This document shows positions 55,298 through 64,000 of a stretch of DNA of 64,000 bases, one piece after another (position 1 is the stretch's first letter; every line of letters starts with the position of its first letter). Source of the DNA: Planctomycetota bacterium (GTDB lineage: Bacteria > Planctomycetota > Phycisphaerae > UBA1845 > PWPN01); the NCBI GenBank assembly GCA_022711465.1, contig JAKLEZ010000004.1:186001-250000 (forward strand). The letters run 5' to 3'. The notes under the pieces were generated by a model. That model had not been told where the DNA came from, did no database searches, and saw only the letters and a list, made by a program, of their open reading frames with translations. The position numbers were made by a program, and so were the translations under genes.

Positions 55298-57021
55298 CTG
55301 GCAAGATTGCAGCCGTCTATGGAAGCCTGGTGATCGCCGAAACCGGTGATCGCGTGGTGCAGAACTCGGTGGGTTACTGCGTGCGGTCGGACGGAGTGCG
55401 GCTGCTCAGCGAAGTGGTTCGCGTGCGCGGCCAGCGCGCCGATCTCCAGGTCTTTGAGGACACCCGGGGACTCAAGGTCGGCAATGCGGTCGAGTTCACC
55501 ACAGAGATGCTTTCCGTGGACCTCGGTCCCGGGTTGCTCGGGCAGGTGTTCGACGGGCTCCAGAATCCGCTGCCGCAATTGGCGGAGAAGACGGGGTTCT
55601 TCCTTGAGCCGGGTCAATACCTGCCCGCCCTGCCCGTCGATCGAAGCTGGAGCTTCACCCCGGCGGTCAAGCCAGGCGATATCGTGGTGGCCGGCAGCAC
55701 GTTGGGCACCGTCCCCGAGGGCATCTTCACCCACCAGATCATGGTGCCGTTCGGCTGGCAAGGCACATTCACGGTCGAGCGAATTGTTGCGGACGGCGGT
55801 TACGCGATCGACCGGGAAATCGCGGTGCTGAAGGACATGAACGGCCAGGAGCGGCCGGTCACCATGCAGCAGCGCTGGCCGGTGAAGGTGCCCCTGAACG
55901 TGTCGCGCCGGCGGCTGATGCCCACCGAACCCCTGGTGACCCGCGTGCGGATCATTGACTCGATGTTCCCGATCGTACGCGGAGGAACATACTGCATTCC
56001 CGGCCCGTTCGGAGCGGGCAAGACCGTGCTCCAGCAGATCACATCGCGGAACGCCGAGATCGACGTGGTGATCGTGGCGGCCTGCGGCGAGCGGGCCGGC
56101 GAGGTGGTCGACACGCTGCGTGAGTTCCCGGAGTTGACCGACCCGCGAACCGGCAAGAGCCTCATGGATCGCACCATCATCATCTGCAACACGTCGGCCA
56201 TGCCGGTCGCGGCCCGCGAGGCGTCGGTCTACACCGCGGCGACGCTCGCCGAGTACTACCGGCAGATGGGGCTTCACGTCCTGATGCTGGCCGACTCGAC
56301 GTCGCGATGGGCCCAGGCCATGCGCGAGTTGTCCGGCCGGCTGGAGGAGATACCGGGGGAAGAGGCGTTTCCCGCCTATCTGGAGAGCCGCATCGCGGCC
56401 TTCTACGAGCGGGCGGGAGCGATCGAGCTCAGGGACGGCCGGGTCGGTACGCTGACCATCGGGGGCACGGTGAGCCCTGCGGGTGGCAACTTCGAGGAAC
56501 CGGTCACCCAGGGTACGCTCAAGGTCGTTGGGGCGTTCCACGGCCTGTCGCGAGCCCGCAGCGACGCCCGGCGGTATCCGGCGATTGACCCGCTCGATTC
56601 CTGGAGCAAGTACACGGGCATCATCGCGCCGGCGAAAGTTCGCAAGACCCGCTTCCTGCTCTCGCGCGGGAACGAGATCCGCCAGATGATGACCGTGGTG
56701 GGCGAGGAAGGCACATCGACGGATGATTTCACCGACGCCCTGCTGGCGGACCTCTTCGACAACTGTTTTCTCCAGCAGAACGCATTCGATGAGGTTGACG
56801 GGGCGACGCCCGCGGAACGGCAGGTATTCGCCTTCGACAAGATGCTCGAAGTCGTCGAGGTGGGCTATGACTTCGCGGACAAGACCGAAGCTCGGGCGGC
56901 CGTCGTCAGGATCTCCGATCTTTTCAGAAACTGGAACTACGCCGCCACCGACAGCGAGGAGTACCGGCGACTGCTGAGCGAGATCGATCGATTCATCGCC
57001 ACGAGAGGGCGCGAGGCATGA
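55294..57021 (+). CDS. atpA: V-type ATP synthase catalytic subunit A
   Basis: This encodes 575 residues, the catalytic subunit of the V1/A1 head. Walker A is GPFGAGKT (residues 237-244), and the long A-specific non-homologous insertion precedes it (about 110-200). The arginine/serine-rich [16 protein letters not shown] segment and [16 protein letters not shown] are conserved. The start is a GTG at 55294 overlapping the DUF2764 stop. The enzyme makes or hydrolyses ATP while coupled to ion flow through subunits I and K. Confidence 0.96.
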   Translation: MTGKIAAVYGSLVIAETGDRVVQNSVGYCVRSDGVRLLSEVVRVRGQRADLQVFEDTRGLKVGNAVEFTTEMLSVDLGPGLLGQVFDGLQNPLPQLAEKTGFFLEPGQYLPALPVDRSWSFTPAVKPGDIVVAGSTLGTVPEGIFTHQIMVPFGWQGTFTVERIVADGGYAIDREIAVLKDMNGQERPVTMQQRWPVKVPLNVSRRRLMPTEPLVTRVRIIDSMFPIVRGGTYCIPGPFGAGKTVLQQITSRNAEIDVVIVAACGERAGEVVDTLREFPELTDPRTGKSLMDRTIIICNTSAMPVAAREASVYTAATLAEYYRQMGLHVLMLADSTSRWAQAMRELSGRLEEIPGEEAFPAYLESRIAAFYERAGAIELRDGRVGTLTIGGTVSPAGGNFEEPVTQGTLKVVGAFHGLSRARSDARRYPAIDPLDSWSKYTGIIAPAKVRKTRFLLSRGNEIRQMMTVVGEEGTSTDDFTDALLADLFDNCFLQQNAFDEVDGATPAERQVFAFDKMLEVVEVGYDFADKTEARAAVVRISDLFRNWNYAATDSEEYRRLLSEIDRFIATRGREA

Positions 57022-58319
57022 GGAAGTACTACAACGAGATCAGCCGTATCGCCGGCAACGTGGTCACGGTCCGGGCCGGGGAGGTCGGGTATGACCACCT
57101 GGCGGTAATCACCTCGGATCGCGGCGAGTCGCTCGCCCAGGTGATTCGCCTGGAAGGCCAGCAGGTCAGTCTGCAGGTTTTTGCCGGTACGCAAGGCGTG
57201 TCCAACAACGACCGGGTCCGGATGCTGCACAAGCCCATGCAGATGCCGTTCTCCGAGGCCCTGCTCGGCCGGGTGTTCGACGGATCGGGCCGCCCGCGCG
57301 ACGGACGCGGCGAGGTCGATGCCGAGCGGGTGAGCACCGGCTCGCCGCCGGTCAACCCCATCAAGCGCCGCCGGCCGGACAAGATGGTCCACACCGGCAT
57401 CCCGATGATCGATGTCTTCAACTCCCTGGTCGAATCACAGAAGCTGCCGATCTTTTCTGTCGCCGGGGAGCCGTACAACGAATTACTGGCCCGGATCGGC
57501 CTCCAGGCCGACGCGGAGATCATCATTCTCGGCGGCATGGGCCTGAGGCACGACGACTACCTCAAGTTCCGTCACACCTTCGAGGAGGGCGGCGTGCTCG
57601 GACGGGCAATCATGTTTGTCCACACCGCGGCCGATCCGGTGGTCGAGTGCCTGATGGTGCCAGACCTGTGCCTGGCGGTCGGCGAGCAGTTCGCATTGCA
57701 GGGCAAGCGGGTCCTGGTGTTGCTCACCGACATGACCGCGTTCTCGGACGCCCTCAAGGAGATCGCGATCATCATGGAGCAGATCCCGTCGAACCGCGGC
57801 TACCCCGGCGATCTCTACACGCAGCTTGCCAGGCGTTATGAGAAAGCGGTCGATTTCGACGGGGCCGGCTCGATGACCCTGCTGGCCTGCGTGACCATGC
57901 CCGGCGGCGACGTCACCCACCCGGTGCCAGACAACACGGGTTACATCACCGAGGGGCAGTTCTACCTGCGCAACGGGCGGATCGAACCCTTCGGCTCGCT
58001 CTCGCGACTCAAGCAGCAGGTCAACGGAAAGACCCGCGACGACCACCGGGCGATCATGGATGGCTGCATCCAGTTGTATGCCCTCTGCCGCGAGAGCCGG
58101 GAGAAACGGGACATGGGCTTCGAGATGTCGGACTGGGACAACAAGCTGCTCAAGTACGGACAGCTGCTCGAGGAGCGGATCATGGACCTGTCGGTCAACA
58201 TGCCGCTTTTCGAGGCCCTGGACCGCTGCTGGGCGATTCTGGCCGAGTGCTTCGAACCGGCCGAGACCGGCATTCGCCGGACGATCATCGAGAAGCACTG
58301 GCCGAAGAGCGCGTCGTGA
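57018..58319 (+). CDS. atpB: V-type ATP synthase subunit B
   Basis: This encodes 433 residues, the non-catalytic head subunit. As expected, the P-loop is replaced ([16 protein letters not shown]) and PIFSVAG and [19 protein letters not shown] are conserved. The ATG at 57018 overlaps the atpA stop by 4 bases. It supplies the arginine finger to the catalytic site on A. An 82-base gap follows before atpD. Confidence 0.96.
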   Translation: MRKYYNEISRIAGNVVTVRAGEVGYDHLAVITSDRGESLAQVIRLEGQQVSLQVFAGTQGVSNNDRVRMLHKPMQMPFSEALLGRVFDGSGRPRDGRGEVDAERVSTGSPPVNPIKRRRPDKMVHTGIPMIDVFNSLVESQKLPIFSVAGEPYNELLARIGLQADAEIIILGGMGLRHDDYLKFRHTFEEGGVLGRAIMFVHTAADPVVECLMVPDLCLAVGEQFALQGKRVLVLLTDMTAFSDALKEIAIIMEQIPSNRGYPGDLYTQLARRYEKAVDFDGAGSMTLLACVTMPGGDVTHPVPDNTGYITEGQFYLRNGRIEPFGSLSRLKQQVNGKTRDDHRAIMDGCIQLYALCRESREKRDMGFEMSDWDNKLLKYGQLLEERIMDLSVNMPLFEALDRCWAILAECFEPAETGIRRTIIEKHWPKSAS

Positions 58320-58401
58320 GATTTCGAGGACACCGGCGGGACGCCGATGCCGCGTGCACGGCACAGCGCCCCTGAGAACCGACGAGGAAACGGACAGAAC
58401 C

Positions 58402-59088
58402 GTGGCCGCGAAGGTCAAACTCACCCGCCCCGAACTGAAGCGCTACCGAGATGCCCTGCATCGCTTTCAGCGCTATCTGCCCATGCTGAAGCTCAAGCAG
58501 CAGCAGCTGCAGATCGCCCAGCGCGACATCGCCCGCAAGCGGCGCGAGGCCGAGGCGGCGCTGCGGGCGGCGGAGGCCGAGTTCCGGAGGTTTGAGGGCG
58601 TGATGGCCGATCTGGCCGGCGTATCCGTGCGCAGACTGGCCGACCCGGTCGAGATCAGGACCTCGAGCATGAACGTGGCCGGGGTGTCTGTTCCTGTGTT
58701 CCAGGAGGTGGTTTTTGCTCCCATCTCGTACAGCCTGTTCGGCACGCCGCCGTGGGTGGACCAGGTGGTTGAAGGCTATCGCGAACTGAACCGCCGCACC
58801 GCACAGATGGACGTCTACGCCCGCCAATACGAGTTGCTCACCCGGGAGCTGACCCGGATCACCCAGCGCGTCAACCTCTTCGAGAAGGTGAAGATCCCGG
58901 AAGCCCAGGAGGCCATCCGGGTCATTCGGATCAAGCTGGGCGACGAGATGACCGCGGCCGTCGGCCGGGCCAAGATCGCCAAGAGCAAGCTGGCCGCGGG
59001 CATGGAACCCCTGGTCCTCGCCGAGGGCTCGGACGCGGGGCCGGTCGGCCGGAACGAGACCGATGGCCACGAGGAGGCGGGCGGATGA
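58402..59088 (+). CDS. atpD: V-type ATP synthase subunit D
   Basis: This encodes 228 residues, the central rotor shaft. It is a long coiled coil with the typical N-terminus (VKLTRPELKRYRDALHRFQR) and a second helix with RITQRVNLFEKVKIPEAQEA. I chose the GTG at 58402, because the open frame further upstream overlaps atpB. No subunit F gene is in the operon. Its stop overlaps the atpI start as ATGA. Confidence 0.92.
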   Translation: MAAKVKLTRPELKRYRDALHRFQRYLPMLKLKQQQLQIAQRDIARKRREAEAALRAAEAEFRRFEGVMADLAGVSVRRLADPVEIRTSSMNVAGVSVPVFQEVVFAPISYSLFGTPPWVDQVVEGYRELNRRTAQMDVYARQYELLTRELTRITQRVNLFEKVKIPEAQEAIRVIRIKLGDEMTAAVGRAKIAKSKLAAGMEPLVLAEGSDAGPVGRNETDGHEEAGG

Positions 59089-60851
59089 TCGTTCCGATGG
59101 CCAAGGTGTTCGTTGCTTGCCGAGCTCGGGATCAGACTCGCGCGGTTGACGTCCTCGGCGATCTGGGCGTCATGCATCTGGTGCCGGTTGACCCGGCCAA
59201 GGCCGCCCCTAACGAGAAAACGCTGGGCGAGATCGCGGACATTGAGCGGGCCATCCGGATCGTGTCCGCGATCGCGCCGGCCGCCCCCCCACCACCCCTG
59301 TCGCCGCTCGACGCCGCCCGCGAAGTCCTGGCCATCCGGAATCAGGCCACCGACCGGCACAACCGACTTGCCGCCCTGGACCACCGGCTGCGGCAGATTG
59401 CCATCTGGGGCGATGTGCGGCTCGACCGAATCAAGTCGCTCCGAGCCGCCGGAGTCGACCTGCGCTTCTGCTCCGTGCCGACCCAGGATGTCGCCGCCAT
59501 GGATGCCGAGGTCGTCCAGGTGTTCAGCGAGCTGCCAGGCAGGCGCTTCCTGGTCGGCGTCGCCAGCCGCGATAGCGAGATCCGGCTGCCTGAATCCGCC
59601 GAGGAGTACCCCCTGCCCGAACGAGATGCCCCGTCGATCCGGCAAGAGGCCGCGGAACTCGACGCCGCGGGCAGACAGGATGCCCTTCGCCTCGCCCACC
59701 TGGCTTGCCTGGCTGACTCGATGGGCCAGGCCGTACCCGAAATGCGGCTGCGTGCCGAGGTCGACGTCGCCCAGCGCAGCGCCCTGGACCGCGACCTGCT
59801 CTCCGCCCTTCAAGGGTGGGTTCCGGCGAAGGAAGCGTCCTCGCTGGCCGGCAAGCTCGCCCAATCAGGACTTGACGCGGCCGTCCAGATTCTCGAACCG
59901 GAGCCCGAAGAACACCCCCCCACCCTGATCCGCTCGCCCAAGTGGGCCGAACCGATCGAGGGTCTGTTCAAGATGCTCGGCACGGTGGCCGGCTATCGAG
60001 AGTTCGACGTCTCCGTGCCGTTCATGATTGCCCTGCCGCTCTTCTCGGCCATGCTCATCGCCGACGCCGGCTACGGGACCGTGCTGTTTCTTCTGCCACT
60101 GGTCTTCCGCGCGAAGCTCAAGTACCTTCTTGGCGCGTCCATGACTCATCTGCTCATCGTCATCGGCGCCGCCGCCATCGCCTGGGGACTGGTGATCTCC
60201 AGTTTCTTCGGCGTTGAACTCTACTCACCGCTGATACGCGTGGATCTGAGCGAGGAGTCGCGAACACTGATGATGCGGATCAGCTTCCTCATCGGGGCCG
60301 TGCACGTCAGCTTGGCCCAGTGGTGGCAGGCGGCACGGTTGTTCCCTGATCAACGCTTCCTCGGCAAGGTCGGCTGGGGTGTGTTCATCTGGGGCATCCT
60401 GGGCGTGGTCCAGATGTTCGTCCTGCGATCGCCTTTCGGCTGGGACACTGCCTATCCGTACCTGCTGCTCGCGGGCGGCACGCTTGCCGTTCTGTTCGAC
60501 AACAGCCATCCCAACCCCCTGAAGCGTGTTCTGCTGGGCACTGCGAATGCCCCGTTGGCCATGCTGGGCACTTTCTCGGATGTCATCAGCTACGTCCGCC
60601 TGATGGCCGTGGGGCTGGCCGGCAGCGTCCTGGCGGTGAGCTTCAACAACCTGGTCGGCACCCTGGGCTTCTGGCCCCTGGTGGCCGTGGCCTGGCTGGC
60701 CGCCCACAGCCTCAATCTGGCCCTGTGCATGATCGCCCTGTTTGCCCACGGCGTACGGCTCAACGTACTGGAATTCTCAAACAACCTGGGGATGCAGTGG
60801 ACCGGCTATCCCTACCGACCGTTCACCAAGAGCGCTGTTCAGGAGGACTGA
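59085..60851 (+). CDS. atpI: V-type ATP synthase subunit I
   Basis: This encodes 588 residues. The N-terminal cytoplasmic half (about 1-300) is a stator arm; the C-terminal half has about seven to eight membrane helices. The helix with the essential arginine is visible (FSDVISYVRLMAVGLAGS), and the ending LFAHGVRLNVLEFSNNLGM is characteristic. It provides the ion half-channels next to the K ring. Coupled by a 4-base overlap to atpD and followed 3 bases later by atpK. Confidence 0.94.
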   Translation: MIVPMAKVFVACRARDQTRAVDVLGDLGVMHLVPVDPAKAAPNEKTLGEIADIERAIRIVSAIAPAAPPPPLSPLDAAREVLAIRNQATDRHNRLAALDHRLRQIAIWGDVRLDRIKSLRAAGVDLRFCSVPTQDVAAMDAEVVQVFSELPGRRFLVGVASRDSEIRLPESAEEYPLPERDAPSIRQEAAELDAAGRQDALRLAHLACLADSMGQAVPEMRLRAEVDVAQRSALDRDLLSALQGWVPAKEASSLAGKLAQSGLDAAVQILEPEPEEHPPTLIRSPKWAEPIEGLFKMLGTVAGYREFDVSVPFMIALPLFSAMLIADAGYGTVLFLLPLVFRAKLKYLLGASMTHLLIVIGAAAIAWGLVISSFFGVELYSPLIRVDLSEESRTLMMRISFLIGAVHVSLAQWWQAARLFPDQRFLGKVGWGVFIWGILGVVQMFVLRSPFGWDTAYPYLLLAGGTLAVLFDNSHPNPLKRVLLGTANAPLAMLGTFSDVISYVRLMAVGLAGSVLAVSFNNLVGTLGFWPLVAVAWLAAHSLNLALCMIALFAHGVRLNVLEFSNNLGMQWTGYPYRPFTKSAVQED

Positions 60852-60853
60852 CC

Positions 60854-61405
60854 ATGGTATCTGAGGCAATGAGTTTCCTGGCCCACACCAACTTCTCGGC
60901 AATCCTCGGTGCCGCGGAGCCGGCCCACGTGTTCGGCACGGTGGGCGTGGCCCTGGCCCTGGGTCTGGCGGCCATGGGCAGTGCACTTGGCATCGGGGCC
61001 GCCGGTCAGGCCGCCGCCGGGGCCTGGGGCAAGGAGGCTCGATCCGGCAAACCCTTGAGCTTCACCTACATCATCATGGTCGGCGCCCCGATCAGTCAGA
61101 CGCTCTATGCCATGATCGTCATGAACCGGCTGGGGGCACTTCTCGAGGATGCCCCCGACTTGGCGGCGGCAAACGCCGGGCTTATGCTGGGTATCGGTCT
61201 GGCTACCGGTCTTGGCGAGATGTTCTCGGCCTGGATGCAGGGACAAATCGGAGCGGCTGGCGTGCGCGCCCTCAGCGACGGCGAGGGCAAGGGCTTTGCG
61301 TTCATTATCATCGCGTTGGGCATCGTCGAAACGGTGGGTATTTTCACCATGGTCTTCATGCTCGGCATGATCCCCGCGGCTCCCGCAGCAGCCGTCGTGA
61401 GCTGA
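60854..61405 (+). CDS. atpK: V-type ATP synthase subunit K (16-kDa-type rotor proteolipid)
   Basis: This encodes 183 residues with four membrane helices, a duplicated c-subunit. The ion-binding glutamate is Glu159 in ALGIVETVGIF; the first hairpin has no carboxylate at the matching place. Residues that bind Na+ in Enterococcus hirae NtpK are kept: Ser81-Gln82 with Tyr85 (PISQTLY), Gln129 (WMQGQIGAAG) and Glu159. This suggests Na+ coupling. The ATG at 60854 lies 3 bases after the atpI stop. It is the last gene of the operon, and no obvious terminator follows. Confidence 0.92.
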   Translation: MVSEAMSFLAHTNFSAILGAAEPAHVFGTVGVALALGLAAMGSALGIGAAGQAAAGAWGKEARSGKPLSFTYIIMVGAPISQTLYAMIVMNRLGALLEDAPDLAAANAGLMLGIGLATGLGEMFSAWMQGQIGAAGVRALSDGEGKGFAFIIIALGIVETVGIFTMVFMLGMIPAAPAAAVVS

Positions 61406-61511
61406 GCCCCCGCCCCTTCCGCGAGCGTCGATCACCGGTCGGAGCCGCAGGACAGCCGCGCGGATAACCACCGGCAGGATGGGGAGCGAACAACCGTGCG
61501 ACACCGGACAT

Positions 61512-61736
61512 TCACTGCTGGGTCGACAGCCGCTCCCGCAGGAATGCCATCAACCGGCTCACCACGGCATCGTAGGTGAAGAGTTCCCGAACCGCCTCAG
61601 CCCGCACCGCACCATCCGCCGGTAAGGCCAACAGGTAGTCTTCGACAATGGACAGGAAAGGGTATGGATCACTGGCCTCCAGCAGGGCCAGTACCTTCTG
61701 GCGAAGCTGCCGGACCGGCGATGAGGCGACGGACAT
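61512..61736 (-). CDS. Small hypothetical protein (74 residues)
   Basis: This encodes 74 helical residues (PVRQLRQKVLALLEASDPYP...) with GC-rich third positions like its neighbours. It starts 11 bases after the stop of the isomerase-like gene, so it is probably co-transcribed. I do not recognise the family. It could be a free-standing small protein or the remaining N-terminus of a longer one, because it ends abruptly (RERLSTQQ). Confidence 0.55.
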   Translation of the reverse strand: MSVASSPVRQLRQKVLALLEASDPYPFLSIVEDYLLALPADGAVRAEAVRELFTYDAVVSRLMAFLRERLSTQQ

Positions 61737-61746
61737 GCGGTATGGC

Positions 61747-62673
61747 TCACGCCTGAGCGGGCTTCGACAACTCGCCCCACAAGGCGACGTAGTATTGCAG
61801 GAATCGCATTACGTCCGCGGGGTCGGCGTTCCTGGTCTTGAAGCCCTGAGCCTCAATCAGCGCGTACCGGTCGTAACCGCTCTGGTTGAGCAGTCCGAAC
61901 AGCTCACGATAGGGATATCCGCTGGTCAATTCGTTGATGTGCACCGACATGATCTTGTCGCGGAGCAGGTCGAAGTAGGGCTTGACCGAACCGTCCTTGA
62001 GGTCAGTGCCGTTGGAATTCCACGTCGCACCGACGTTAGGCCGGCCGGCGATATCCAGGATTCTCCGGATCCGCGGCGGGTGGGACGTCTCAGAACCATG
62101 AACCTCGAGCCAGATCTCGACACCCGCATCGGATGCCGCCTGCCCGCATGTGGCCAGAGCCTTGCCGATCTGGTCCAGGGTCTTCTCCTCGGGCACGCCC
62201 TTGGGAAGCCCGTTGGGCCGAACCTTGACCCCCTTGGCCCCGAGATCCTCGGCCAGGCCGATGAACTGCTTGGTCACCTCAATCTGCTTCGCCAGCCTGG
62301 CCGGATCGGGATCGTGGTACTCGCAGGTCGAGCCCAGGCTGCACAACACCACGCCGGAGTCGGTGAACCGCTTGCGGACATCGGCTCGCTCGGCTTTCGA
62401 CAGCGCCGGCTCGACCCCGTGCTTGTGCGTGGTCCGCAGCTCGACGGCGGCCAGCTTCAACTTGCGGCATCGATCGATGATCGTCGGCAGATCCCAGTCC
62501 GGGGCAATGTTGTAGGTCACCAGCCCCAGCTTCATCTTCCGCGCGCTCACCGGCGGCGCGGCTGCTCCCACCTGGGCAAACGCCGCTCCTGTCGCGGTGC
62601 AACTCCCAGAGGCTCCGGCCAGCAGAACCACCGACCGCCCCAGCAGCTCCCGCCGATTCACCACTCTGCTCAT
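61747..62673 (-). CDS. Tat-exported sugar phosphate isomerase/epimerase-like protein
   Basis: This encodes 308 residues with a twin-arginine signal (NRRELLGRSVVLLAG, cleavage near AAFAQ). The rest is a xylose-isomerase-like TIM barrel (AP endonuclease 2 superfamily) with metal-ligand-type residues in IWLEVHGSE, GATWNSNGT, SVHINEL and ALIEAQGF. Such exported members are common in planctomycetes, and their substrates are mostly unknown. The start at 62673 gives a complete Tat signal. It probably acts on sugars or inositol derivatives in the periplasm. Confidence 0.82.
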   Translation of the reverse strand: MSRVVNRRELLGRSVVLLAGASGSCTATGAAFAQVGAAAPPVSARKMKLGLVTYNIAPDWDLPTIIDRCRKLKLAAVELRTTHKHGVEPALSKAERADVRKRFTDSGVVLCSLGSTCEYHDPDPARLAKQIEVTKQFIGLAEDLGAKGVKVRPNGLPKGVPEEKTLDQIGKALATCGQAASDAGVEIWLEVHGSETSHPPRIRRILDIAGRPNVGATWNSNGTDLKDGSVKPYFDLLRDKIMSVHINELTSGYPYRELFGLLNQSGYDRYALIEAQGFKTRNADPADVMRFLQYYVALWGELSKPAQA

Positions 62674-62714
62674 GCCCGGCCTCCTTTGCCCGACCGTCCC
62701 GCTTCATCCGCGAA

Positions 62715-64000
62715 TCAGGTCAACAGCCGCCGATGCAGCGAATCCAACTCGTCGCCCAAGGCGTGAGGCAGGCGGTCCCCGAACGTCGCGAAGTGCTCCC
62801 GAACGCTCTCGACTTCCTTGAGCCATTCCGACCGATCGACCCGGAGCAGTCCCTCAACCACCTTGGGCGACAGGTCCAGCCCGGTCATGTCCAGGCTGTC
62901 CGGCGTGGGCAGGTAGCCGATCGGCGACGCGATCGCTTCAGCCTGCCCGCGGCAGCGGTCCAGGATCCACTCCAACACCCGCAGGTTGTCGCCGTAGCCG
63001 GGCCAGAGAAACTCCCCTTCCTCATCTGTTCGGAACCAGTTCACGTGGAACACCTTCGGCGGCCGCCGCATCCGCTGGCCCATCTGGAGCCAGTGGCGGA
63101 AGTAGTCACCCATGTGGTAACCACAGAACGGCAGCATGGCCATCGGGTCACGGCGAACCTCGCCGATCTTCCCGTATTGGGCCGCGGTCCGCTCGGAAGC
63201 CATGCTCGCCCCCATGAATACACCGTGCTGCCAGCTGTAAGCCTGGTACACCAGCGGCGCCAGGCGAGCCCGCCGGCCGCCAAACACGATCGCCGAGATG
63301 GGCACGCCGTGGTGGTGCTCAATGCGGAAGCTGATCGAGGGACACTGTGTGACCGGGGCCGTGAACCGCGCGTTGGCATGGGCGCCGGGCACGGGCTTGC
63401 CCTTCTCGTCCACCGCGTCCGGCCGCCACGGGTCACCCCTCCAATCGATGCCCTGAGCCGGCGGCGGACCGTCGGCGCCTTCCCACCAGACCGTCTTGTT
63501 CTCGCGAAGCAGCACGTTGGTAAAGATCGTGTTCCGCCGTACTGTCGCGATGGCGTTCGGGTTGGTCGTCGAGTTCGTGCCCGGCGCAACGCCGAAGAAA
63601 CCCGTCTCCGGATTCACGCCCCACAATTGGCCGTCCGTATCGATCCGCATCCAGGCGATATCATCCCCGACTGTCCAGATTCGATAGCCCTTGCGGGTCA
63701 GGCCCTCGGGCGGTACGAGCATGGCCAGGTTGGTCTTCCCGCAAGCGCTCGGGAAAGCGGCCGCCAGATACTCGATCCGCCCCGACGGGGCTTCGACACC
63801 CAGGATGAGCATGTGCTCCGCAAGCCAGCCCTCCTCACGGGCGAAATGGCTGCCCAGCCGCAGGGCCATGCACTTCTTGCTGAGCAGCACGTTCCCGCCG
63901 TACCCCGAGCCGACGCTCCAGATCGTGTTGTCCTCGGGAAAGTGCAGGATCAGCCGACGATCCGGGTTGCAGTCCGCCTTGCCGTGAAGGCATCGGGTAA
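62715..64000 (-). CDS. pckG: Phosphoenolpyruvate carboxykinase, GTP type (N-terminus beyond window)
   Basis: The visible part covers about 428 residues and remains open to base 64000, so the start is outside. The GTP-PEPCK P-loop AFPSACGKTN is intact, with WTVGDDIAWM after it and IWSVGSGYGGN, EGWLAEHMLILG and NWFRTDEEGEFLWPGYGDN around it. It interconverts oxaloacetate and PEP with GTP/GDP and Mn2+, for gluconeogenesis or, in anaerobes, CO2 fixation into oxaloacetate. The C-terminus is normal. It lies 41 bases before the isomerase-like gene on the same strand. Confidence 0.96.
   Translation of the reverse strand, partial: TRCLHGKADCNPDRRLILHFPEDNTIWSVGSGYGGNVLLSKKCMALRLGSHFAREEGWLAEHMLILGVEAPSGRIEYLAAAFPSACGKTNLAMLVPPEGLTRKGYRIWTVGDDIAWMRIDTDGQLWGVNPETGFFGVAPGTNSTTNPNAIATVRRNTIFTNVLLRENKTVWWEGADGPPPAQGIDWRGDPWRPDAVDEKGKPVPGAHANARFTAPVTQCPSISFRIEHHHGVPISAIVFGGRRARLAPLVYQAYSWQHGVFMGASMASERTAAQYGKIGEVRRDPMAMLPFCGYHMGDYFRHWLQMGQRMRRPPKVFHVNWFRTDEEGEFLWPGYGDNLRVLEWILDRCRGQAEAIASPIGYLPTPDSLDMTGLDLSPKVVEGLLRVDRSEWLKEVESVREHFATFGDRLPHALGDELDSLHRRLLT

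Overview
This is a GC-rich bacterial chromosome segment that most likely comes from a planctomycete (Planctomycetota). The evidence is the combination of an H-X9-DG (DUF1559-type) pseudopilin, a DUF1571 protein, very large secreted lamin-tail/CotH proteins with dockerin-like EF-hands, an unlinked 23S rRNA gene and a V-type ATPase operon with DUF2764. A class such as Phycisphaerae is plausible but cannot be fixed from the sequence alone.

Layout. 1-10494 (minus strand): a respiratory complex I operon, nuoA-B-C-D-H-I-J-K, followed by two antiporter-type subunits with a small membrane protein between them, then nuoM and the start of nuoN. The NADH-oxidising module nuoEFG is absent from its usual place between nuoD and nuoH. 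10821-14323 (minus): a 23S rRNA gene with its own promoter, a long processing stem and a terminator, preceded by tRNA-Ala(UGC). No 16S or 5S gene is visible. 14706-27853: secreted and polysaccharide-active proteins: a C25-type cysteine peptidase, a 1580-residue lamin-tail/CotH protein, a GH10 xylanase, and a cupin / GH123-like / GH172-like operon. 27995-31279: a nitrosative-stress module with a Crp/Fnr regulator, a perfect FNR box, a ferredoxin and Hcp. 31392-36057: DUF1571 protein, orphan PAS histidine kinase, lipoprotein and pseudopilin. 36308-43534: GH62 arabinofuranosidase and a second lamin-tail/CotH protein (1877 residues) with an internal tandem duplication. 43545-47911 (minus): rimO-pgsA-pgpA-uppP-recO, a housekeeping lipid, translation and repair cluster. 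About 48342-48437: an orphan structured transcript ending in a strong terminator. 48524-53772: DUF547 lipoprotein, M20 peptidase, a small basic protein and a CE15-like double hydrolase. 53882-61405: V-ATPase operon E-DUF2764-A-B-D-I-K, whose K subunit carries the residues known to bind Na+. 61512-64000 (minus): a small protein, a Tat-exported sugar isomerase-like protein and GTP-type PEP carboxykinase, which runs off the window.

Together the genes suggest an anaerobic or facultative degrader of plant polysaccharide. Xylanase, arabinofuranosidase and a candidate glucuronoyl esterase act outside the cytoplasm on arabinoglucuronoxylan. Energy is conserved by a complex I fed by something other than NADH through NuoEFG, possibly ferredoxin, and by a rotary V-ATPase that may use Na+. 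An FNR-controlled Hcp module handles NO or hydroxylamine stress. I saw no CRISPR array, insertion sequence, phage or recognised defence system.
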